Source: Polaribacter sp. (GTDB lineage Bacteria > Bacteroidota > Bacteroidia > Flavobacteriales > Flavobacteriaceae). Taken from it: a DNA stretch of 50,350 nt. Numbering within the stretch: the first letter of the stretch is position 1; each line of letters starts with the position of its first letter. The translations under genes were made by a program, and so were the position numbers. Below, in pieces: positions 36,596 through 42,492 of this stretch. The stretch covers positions 1-50,350 of the forward strand of contig JAQXEU010000017.1 in NCBI GenBank assembly GCA_029250685.1, in the 5' to 3' direction. The notes beneath the pieces are model-generated. The model was not told the DNA's origin. It saw only the letters and a program-made list of their open reading frames with translations, and did not search any database.

Positions 36596-37759
36596 ATGCC
36601 AAAAATTTTAATCATAGAAGACGAAGCAGCAATTAGAAGAGTCTTGAAAAAAATTATTTCAGAAGAAAATGAAACCTATAATGTTGAAGAAGCAGAAGAT
36701 GGTTTACAAGGAATTGAAATGATTATGAATACGGATTATGATTTGGTTTTTTGTGATATTAAAATGCCGAAAATGGATGGCGAAGAAGTATTAGAAAAAG
36801 CTAAAAAAATAAAACCAGAAACTCCAATTGTTATGATATCTGGTCATGGGGATCTAGAAACGGCAGTAAACACAATGCGTTTAGGTGCATTCGATTATAT
36901 TTCTAAACCGCCAGATTTAAATCGTTTATTGAATACTGTTCGCAATGCTTTAGACAGAAAAGAGTTGGTTGTAGAAAACAAACGCTTGAAGAAAAAAGTA
37001 AGTAAAAGTTATCAAATGGTCGGTGAAAGCGAAGCGATTTCACACATTAAAAATATTATAGAGAAGGTTGCGGCAACAGATGCTCGAGTTTTAATTACTG
37101 GTCCAAATGGAACAGGAAAAGAATTAGTTGCACATTGGTTACATGAAAAATCAGATCGTTCTAAAGCAACAATGATTGAAGTAAATTGTGCTGCTATTCC
37201 TTCTGAATTAATAGAAAGCGAATTATTTGGTCATGTAAAAGGATCTTTTACAGGAGCGAATAAAGACAGGGCAGGAAAGTTTGAAGCAGCAAACGGAGGA
37301 ACCATTTTTTTGGATGAAATTGGCGACATGAGTTTATCTGCGCAAGCAAAAGTATTACGTGCTTTACAAGAAAATAAAATTTCTAGAGTTGGCTCAGATA
37401 AAGATATTAAAGTTGATGTACGTGTTGTTGCTGCAACAAATAAAGACTTAAAAAAGGAAATTTCTGAAGGACGTTTTAGAGAAGATTTATATCATAGATT
37501 AGCAGTGATATTGATAAAAGTCCCTGCGTTAAATGATCGAAGAGAAGACATTCCGTTATTGGTTGATTTCTTTTCACAAAAAATTGCTGAAGAACAAGGA
37601 GATGCAAAAAAAATATTTTCTAATGAGGCAATTCAGTTATTACAAGAATATGATTGGACTGGAAATATTAGAGAACTTAGAAATGTAGTTGAGCGTTTAA
37701 TCATCCTTGGAGAAAAAGAAGTTTCTAAAAATGATGTAAAATTATTTGCGAGTAAATAA
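36596..37759 (+). CDS. Sigma-54-type response regulator without DNA-binding domain
   Basis: This NtrC-family protein has 387 residues. The receiver domain spans residues 1-120, with phospho-acceptor Asp54 in VFCDIKMPKMDG and Lys in ISKPPDL. The AAA+ domain spans about 140-380, with Walker A GPNGTGKELVAHW, the sigma-54 contact loop GSFTGA (canonical GAFTGA with one change), Walker B GGTIFLDEIGD and the R-finger region. It ends shortly after the domain (NDVKLFASK). The Fis-type helix-turn-helix found in NtrC (total ~460 residues) is absent. No histidine kinase gene is adjacent. It may act on sigma-54 polymerase without binding an enhancer. It is the last gene of the ABC-MscS operon. Confidence 0.9.
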   Translation: MPKILIIEDEAAIRRVLKKIISEENETYNVEEAEDGLQGIEMIMNTDYDLVFCDIKMPKMDGEEVLEKAKKIKPETPIVMISGHGDLETAVNTMRLGAFDYISKPPDLNRLLNTVRNALDRKELVVENKRLKKKVSKSYQMVGESEAISHIKNIIEKVAATDARVLITGPNGTGKELVAHWLHEKSDRSKATMIEVNCAAIPSELIESELFGHVKGSFTGANKDRAGKFEAANGGTIFLDEIGDMSLSAQAKVLRALQENKISRVGSDKDIKVDVRVVAATNKDLKKEISEGRFREDLYHRLAVILIKVPALNDRREDIPLLVDFFSQKIAEEQGDAKKIFSNEAIQLLQEYDWTGNIRELRNVVERLIILGEKEVSKNDVKLFASK

Positions 37760-37779
37760 GATTTTTTAAATTATAAACA

Positions 37780-37820
37780 AAGTTGATGTTAACATAAAAA
37801 ATTAGCATCAACTTTTTTAT
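37780..37820 (+). terminator. Terminator after the response regulator gene
   Basis: A 13-bp stem with one mismatch (aagttgatgttaa at 37780-37792, ttagcatcaactt at 37802-37814) is followed by a T run on the plus strand. Confidence 0.8.
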
Positions 37821-37840
37821 TTATTAGAATTTTTGCTGGG

Positions 37841-37848
37841 TATATTTG
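37841..37848 (+). promoter_or_regulatory. -7 promoter element of the peroxiredoxin gene
   Basis: TATATTTG, an exact TANNTTTG match, 39 bp before the ATG. No clear -33 box. Confidence 0.55.
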
Positions 37849-37887
37849 CATCAGAAAAATAAATACTAATTATTTAAAATAGATAAA

Positions 37888-38529
37888 ATGGCAACAGCAG
37901 TAGGGAAACAATTTCCAAATTTAAACGTAGACGCAATGGATGCTAAAGCAAGTACTTTTAAAGTAAATGTTTTAGAGGAAGCAATTAACAACAAGAAAAA
38001 AGTGTTATTGTTCTGGTATCCAAAAGATTTTACTTTTGTTTGTCCAACAGAATTACATGCTTTTCAAGCTGCTTTAGGTGAGTTTGAGAAAAGAAATACA
38101 ATTGTAATTGGAGCTTCTTGTGATACTCCAGAAGTACATTCTGCTTGGTTAAATACACCAAAAAACCACGGAGGAATTCAAGGAGTTACATATCCTTTAT
38201 TAGCTGATTCTAACAGAAATTTATCTTCTATTTTAGGAATTTTAGATATTACTGCTGAAGTATTTGATGAAGCGACACAAACAATTCAAGTAGAAGGAGA
38301 TAACGTAACTTATAGAGCAACGTATTTAATTGATGAAGACGGATTGGTTTTTCATGAAGGAATTAATCATATGCCAATTGGTAGAAACGTAAATGAGTAC
38401 ATTCGTTTAATTGATGCATATGCACATTTACAAGAAAACGGTGAAGTTTGTCCAGCAAACTGGCAAGAAGGAGACGATGCTATGAAAGCTGATGCTTCTA
38501 GTACTGCAGAGTATTTAGCTTCTCACTAA
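37888..38529 (+). CDS. Peroxiredoxin, typical 2-Cys (AhpC/Tsa family)
   Basis: This is a thiol peroxidase that reduces H2O2 and organic peroxides. In the 213-residue protein the peroxidatic Cys52 is in FTFVCPTEL and the resolving Cys188 in GEVCPANWQEG, as in typical 2-Cys enzymes. RATYLIDEDGLVFHEGINHMPIGRN is family-like. It is monocistronic, with its own promoter and a strong terminator. The electron donor is likely thioredoxin, since no ahpF is nearby and trxB is elsewhere in the window. Confidence 0.93.
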   Translation: MATAVGKQFPNLNVDAMDAKASTFKVNVLEEAINNKKKVLLFWYPKDFTFVCPTELHAFQAALGEFEKRNTIVIGASCDTPEVHSAWLNTPKNHGGIQGVTYPLLADSNRNLSSILGILDITAEVFDEATQTIQVEGDNVTYRATYLIDEDGLVFHEGINHMPIGRNVNEYIRLIDAYAHLQENGEVCPANWQEGDDAMKADASSTAEYLASH

Positions 38530-38552
38530 GAAAGTTAAAACATAATTCACAT

Positions 38553-38584
38553 AAATCCCGAGTGAAACACTCGGGATTTTTTAT
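38553..38584 (+). terminator. Terminator of the peroxiredoxin gene
   Basis: A perfect 12-bp stem (aaatcccgagtg at 38553-38564, cactcgggattt at 38568-38579) with a 3-nt loop is followed by a T run. There is no T run in the other direction, so it works for the plus strand only. Confidence 0.9.
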
Positions 38585-38614
38585 TTTAAATAAAATTATT
38601 AGTGTTATATTTGA

Positions 38615-38722
38615 CTACATACAGCCAATTAAATTATTTAATGCACCCCAATAATGAAATGTTAAATCTCCGGCGTGTAATTCTTCTTCAGTATATTTTG
38701 GTTTCTCTTTTTTAGTATTCAT
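38615..38722 (-). CDS. Possible 35-residue small protein
   Basis: I do not recognise this product. A short open frame begins MNTKKEKPKYTEEELHAGD and ends FHYWGALNNLIGCM. It has a charged N-terminal half and a hydrophobic C-terminal half with one Cys near the end. Codon choice looks like the surrounding genes. It lies 51 bp downstream of the 52-residue gene and 30 bp beyond the convergent peroxiredoxin terminator. No promoter box was seen directly upstream, so it may be the tail of the aminotransferase transcript. It could be non-coding. Confidence 0.4.
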   Translation of the reverse strand: MNTKKEKPKYTEEELHAGDLTFHYWGALNNLIGCM

Positions 38723-38773
38723 TTTATAGTTGGATTAATTGAGTCATAAAAATAATTAAAATATTTGGTTATT

Positions 38774-38932
38774 CTAATTCTTTCCTTTTTCTTCATTAGC
38801 CTTTTTAATAATTGCCTTTAATTTTTCTTTATGGTCTATTTTCTCTTGCTTTACCTTATTAATTTTTCGATTCATTAATTTGGTATGCTTTTTTTTATTG
38901 ACGGTATTTTTTGCTTTTCCTTTTTTAGGCAT
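38774..38932 (-). CDS. Small, strongly basic 52-residue protein
   Basis: I do not recognise a named family. The product begins MPKKGKAKNTVNKKKHTK and is about one third Lys; the middle and end (KVKQEKIDHKEKLKAII to ANEEKGKN) could form an amphipathic helix. Such composition suggests nucleic-acid or ribosome binding, which is inference. It starts 15 bp after the aminotransferase stop on the same strand, so co-transcription is likely. The ATG, length and codon use support a real gene more than the 35-residue frame that follows. Confidence 0.6.
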   Translation of the reverse strand: MPKKGKAKNTVNKKKHTKLMNRKINKVKQEKIDHKEKLKAIIKKANEEKGKN

Positions 38933-38947
38933 TTTTTAATGATTTAA

Positions 38948-40054
38948 TTAATATAGTATGCTTAAGAAAGTTTTTATTTCTTCTTCAGAAGTAAAGAAAT
39001 TCGGACTCACTCTAATATTTTCGCCTTGTAAAGTTACAAGTACTTTGTTCTTTTTAAGTTTTTCAAAAAGTGCTCTAGTAGTTTCAAAAGTGGAGGTTTT
39101 AAAATGAATAATTGCTGTTCTATCTCTTCTGTTTTTAATAGGTGATATTATAAAGTGTCCTTTTTCTAGTAGTCCTTTGATAATTAAATCTGTGTTTTCT
39201 AAAGCCTTCTTGTAAATGTTTTCAATTCCAATATCCAACAATAATTCTAATCCTGCTGACCAAGCATCAAAAAGAGAATATGCCATTGTGCCGGTTTCAA
39301 ATTTTCTAGAATCTTTATAAAATGTAAGTTTATCATCCTCTCTCTCTGCAGAAAACATTCCTGGCAAAACAGGATTTATCATTTTTACAACTCTTTTACT
39401 AACGTACAAATAACCAGTTCCGTCTAAGCCAAGTAACCATTTAAAACCACAACCTGCCATAATATCAATTCCGTCTTTCTCCACATCAATCGGAATCATT
39501 CCTGCACCTTGAGCAGCATCAACCACAAATAATGCGTTTTTTTTATGCGCAATTTTGCTAATTACAGCTAAGTTCGGTCTAAAACCGCTATTATATCTTA
39601 CCGCAGCTACAGCAACAACACGTGTATTATTGTCAATCAGTTTTTCGATTGCTTCAGCGTTAAAACTATTATCTGCATTCAATTTTATAAACCGAATTTC
39701 TACCCCTTTTTCTTCGAGTTGTAACCAGGGAAAAGAATTGTTCCAATGTTCGCGTTCAGGAAGTATAATATTATCTCCTTTTTTAAAATTGATTCCTTGT
39801 GCAATAAGTCCAATTCCAACTCCTGTGCTTGTTGTTAAAGCATATTCTTCAGGTGATCCTCCAAGTAATTTTGATAAGGGAACACGAATTGTATTGCGAT
39901 CAAATCCTTTTTTGCCAATGAAATTTGTTTCTTTTTTAAAATAAATATTTAGCCTTTCATTTACTAAAGTATTTAAAGGAGATTGAGAAGCATTGTTAAG
40001 ATAAATGGTATCTTTTGTTATTGGAAACAACGCGCGAATTTTTTCTATTTTCAT
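38948..40054 (-). CDS. Class V aminotransferase family PLP enzyme
   Basis: This is a fold type I PLP enzyme related to cysteine desulfurases and isopenicillin N epimerase-like proteins. In the 368-residue protein the N terminus YLNNASQSPLN matches the family start, the cofactor-binding Asp is in FVVDAAQGAGMIPIDV, and the Schiff-base Lys205 is in GCGFKWLLGLDGTGYLYV. A cysteine desulfurase Cys loop near the C terminus is not evident, so sulfur transfer is doubtful. Substrate is unknown. No iron-sulfur genes are nearby; two tiny genes follow. Confidence 0.85.
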   Translation of the reverse strand: MKIEKIRALFPITKDTIYLNNASQSPLNTLVNERLNIYFKKETNFIGKKGFDRNTIRVPLSKLLGGSPEEYALTTSTGVGIGLIAQGINFKKGDNIILPEREHWNNSFPWLQLEEKGVEIRFIKLNADNSFNAEAIEKLIDNNTRVVAVAAVRYNSGFRPNLAVISKIAHKKNALFVVDAAQGAGMIPIDVEKDGIDIMAGCGFKWLLGLDGTGYLYVSKRVVKMINPVLPGMFSAEREDDKLTFYKDSRKFETGTMAYSLFDAWSAGLELLLDIGIENIYKKALENTDLIIKGLLEKGHFIISPIKNRRDRTAIIHFKTSTFETTRALFEKLKKNKVLVTLQGENIRVSPNFFTSEEEIKTFLSILY

Positions 40055-40237
40055 ATTTGGCTAACTTTGTTAGCGAAGTTACCGAAAAAAGAGTTTAAGA
40101 ACAAACGAATAGGTAAAGCTAAATACATAAATTGTCGTTGCTTTTTGATAATAATTTAAGAAGGTAAACGGTCTTAAATTAATCTGTTTTCCATACCTTT
40201 AACCTGTAATTAATTTTAATTATTGATAAAGAAAAGA

Positions 40238-41065
40238 ATGAAATTAAAACTAGAAAAACCAATCGTATTTTTCGATTTAGAAACAACAGGAATCAATATA
40301 GGAACTGATAAAATTGTAGAGATTGCAATTTTAAAAGTGTTTCCGAACGGAAATAAAGAAAGTAAAACGTGGTTGGTAAATCCAGAAATGGAAATTCCGA
40401 AAGAAGCTTCAGATATTCACGGAATTACAAACGAACAAGTGGTTGTCGAGCCAACTTTTAAAGAATTAGCATCACAAATTAGTGAACTAATTTTCGGTTG
40501 TGATTTGGCAGGTTTTAATTCAAACCGATTTGATATTCCTTTGTTAGCAGAAGAATTAATGCGAGCTGGTATTGATTTTGATATGAATAACAGAAAAGCA
40601 ATTGATGTGCAGGTTATTTTTCACAAAAAAGAACAACGAACATTAAGTGCTGGGTATCAATTTTACTGTGGAAAAGAATTAGAAGGCGCGCATGGAGCAG
40701 AAGCAGATACAAATGCAACGTATGAAATCTTGTTAGCGCAATTAGAAAAATATGATGATATCGGAACTTCTGTAGATGAGTTAAGTGAATTTTCTACACA
40801 CGGTAAACGAGCAGATTTTGCTGGCTTTATTTTGATGAATGATAAAGATCAAGAAATATTTTCTTTCGGAAAATACAAAGGAAGAACTGTAGAAGAAGTA
40901 TTTAAAGAAAACCCAGGTTATAATGCTTGGATGCAAAATGCAGATTTCCCATTATTTACTAAAAAAGTATTAAGAGAGATTAAAGAACGTATGTCTGCAC
41001 CAAAAAAAGCAATGACAGATGAAGAGAAATTACAAGCGTTGCAACAAAAATTTAATCTAAAATAA
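40238..41065 (+). CDS. 3'-5' exonuclease, DnaQ-like (DEDDh)
   Basis: This is a metal-dependent exonuclease of the RNase H fold. The protein has 275 residues from the ATG at 40238; the TTG at 40223 is less likely. DEDDh residues are visible: Asp and Glu in VFFDLETTG (Exo I), Asp in GFNSNRFDIPLLAEEL (Exo II), and His and Asp in AHGAEADTNAT (Exo III). The C-terminal ~75 residues form a separate small domain (FGKYKGRTVEEVFKENPGYNAWMQNADFP) like that of exodeoxyribonuclease X-type proteins. It could act in DNA repair or proofreading; the polymerase epsilon assignment is not implied. It is followed by the CarboxypepD_reg-like gene after 40 bp. Confidence 0.88.
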   Translation: MKLKLEKPIVFFDLETTGINIGTDKIVEIAILKVFPNGNKESKTWLVNPEMEIPKEASDIHGITNEQVVVEPTFKELASQISELIFGCDLAGFNSNRFDIPLLAEELMRAGIDFDMNNRKAIDVQVIFHKKEQRTLSAGYQFYCGKELEGAHGAEADTNATYEILLAQLEKYDDIGTSVDELSEFSTHGKRADFAGFILMNDKDQEIFSFGKYKGRTVEEVFKENPGYNAWMQNADFPLFTKKVLREIKERMSAPKKAMTDEEKLQALQQKFNLK

Positions 41066-41105
41066 TGTCTTTTCGGATGCAGTCAAGACCTAGTAAAACT
41101 AATTA

Positions 41106-41990
41106 ATGATAAAAAATATTTTTCTTTTACTATTTGTAACTGTTCAAGCTTTTGGTCAACAAAATGTTTTTAAAGGAACATTGTTAGATGCAAAAACAAA
41201 AGACCCAGTTGTGTATGTAAATATTAGTTTTTTGAAAACTACAAAAGGAATTTCATCTACAGAAGAAGGCACTTTTTTGATGTATATCAATCAAAGGTAT
41301 TTAAATGGAAAAGTACACATTTCTTGTTTGAATTATAAAGATACAATTGTAAATGCTTCTGATATAAATGGAAAAACGTTGTTTATGAATCCAAAAGAGA
41401 ATGTTATTGATGAGGTTGTAATTTCTAAAAGAGTTGATAGATCCATTTTGATAGATAAAGTAAAAAGGAAAGTTCATGGTGTTCATAGTGCCGGAATGAG
41501 AATGATGGCAAAGTACTTTCCGAATACTAAAAAAAACAACTGTTGTAACTATATTTCTAAAGTGAGTATTTACTTTTCTAAAAGGCACAATAAAAAGTCT
41601 AAATTTAGAATTCGAATTTTTGATAGAGATAAGAAAACAGGTTTACCAAAAAATGATTTATTAAACATAAATTTACCTGTTACAATTTCTGAAGGGCAAT
41701 TGCAAACAGAAATCGATTTATCAAATTATAGTATAGAAATGCCAAAGAATGGCTTATTTATTGCTTTTGAAAAACTGTTTATTCCGTTTAATGAATACGG
41801 AAAGAAGCAGTCAGAATCAGAATCTGAAGTTTTATATGCGCCAATAATTGGTTTTACTAAATACAATTATAAAAAACCAAAAGACAGAACGTATTATTAT
41901 GTGAAAGGAACTTGGACAGCATCTGCTTTAAATAAAATTAGTAGATTTAGAAAATTTGCTCCAGCAATTTCTTTAACTTTAACAAATTAA
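41106..41990 (+). CDS. Exported protein with carboxypeptidase-regulatory-like domain
   Basis: This 294-residue protein has a signal peptide (MIKNIFLLLFVTVQAFGQQ). Residues 20-100 are a carboxypeptidase D regulatory-like beta-sandwich (FKGTLLDAKTKDPVVYVNISF, then KTTKGISSTEEGTF), the same module found at the N terminus of TonB-dependent receptors. The rest is not recognised; it is beta-rich and basic, with a CC pair (KKNNCCNYISKVSIYF) near residue 140. No plug or barrel follows, so it is a stand-alone periplasmic or outer-membrane-facing protein. It precedes the 161-residue gene by 12 bp. Confidence 0.75.
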   Translation: MIKNIFLLLFVTVQAFGQQNVFKGTLLDAKTKDPVVYVNISFLKTTKGISSTEEGTFLMYINQRYLNGKVHISCLNYKDTIVNASDINGKTLFMNPKENVIDEVVISKRVDRSILIDKVKRKVHGVHSAGMRMMAKYFPNTKKNNCCNYISKVSIYFSKRHNKKSKFRIRIFDRDKKTGLPKNDLLNINLPVTISEGQLQTEIDLSNYSIEMPKNGLFIAFEKLFIPFNEYGKKQSESESEVLYAPIIGFTKYNYKKPKDRTYYYVKGTWTASALNKISRFRKFAPAISLTLTN

Positions 41991-42002
41991 AAAAAAACAG
42001 AA

Positions 42003-42488
42003 ATGTTTACAGCATATAAAAATTTACCAAATAACTCTAGAGTATGGATGTATCAATCCGATAGAGTTTTCACTAATCAAGAAATTGATCTTATTGCTAT
42101 AAAAGCAACTGCTTTTATAGAGCAATGGACGCGACATGGAGATAATTTAAAAGGCTCATTTACGATAAAATACAATCAATTTTTAGTGTTAGCTGTTGAT
42201 GAAGGTTTTAACAATGTTTCTGGTTGTTCTATTGATGCTTCAGTTCGTTTTGTAAAAGAATTAGAAAATGAATTGCAAATTGATTTAATGAATAAATTAA
42301 ATGTTTCTTTTAAAGACGGAAACAATATCAATATTGTAAAATTAGCAGACTTTCAAAAGTTTGCAAAAGAGCAAAGGATTACCAAAGAAACTATTGTTTT
42401 TAATAACATGGTTCAAACCAAAGAAGAAGTAGAAAATAATTGGGAAATTCCGGCGAGTGAAAGCTGGCATAATCGTTTTATAAATTAA
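42003..42488 (+). CDS. Conserved protein of unknown function (often mislabelled ABC transporter ATPase)
   Basis: This 161-residue soluble protein belongs to a family widespread in Bacteroidota that databases often call ABC transporter ATPase. The sequence shows no Walker A, signature or Walker B motif, so that name is not supported. Recognisable conserved features are the N-terminal RVWMYQSDRVFT, the TRHGDNLKGSFTIKYNQF segment, GCSIDASVRFVK with a Cys, and the closing WEIPASESWHNRF. It lies 4 bp before the GH3/beta-lactamase gene, so co-translation is likely. Its role is unknown. Confidence 0.85.
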   Translation: MFTAYKNLPNNSRVWMYQSDRVFTNQEIDLIAIKATAFIEQWTRHGDNLKGSFTIKYNQFLVLAVDEGFNNVSGCSIDASVRFVKELENELQIDLMNKLNVSFKDGNNINIVKLADFQKFAKEQRITKETIVFNNMVQTKEEVENNWEIPASESWHNRFIN

Positions 42489-42492
42489 TTGT

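Noticed and set aside
39555..39944. 129-codon open frame on the plus strand inside the aminotransferase gene
   Set aside because: Opposite-strand shadow of a conserved PLP enzyme; no start context or family resemblance.
40223..40237. TTG start for the exonuclease
   Set aside because: The ATG at 40238 places the DEDDh motif at the usual distance and needs no rare start codon.
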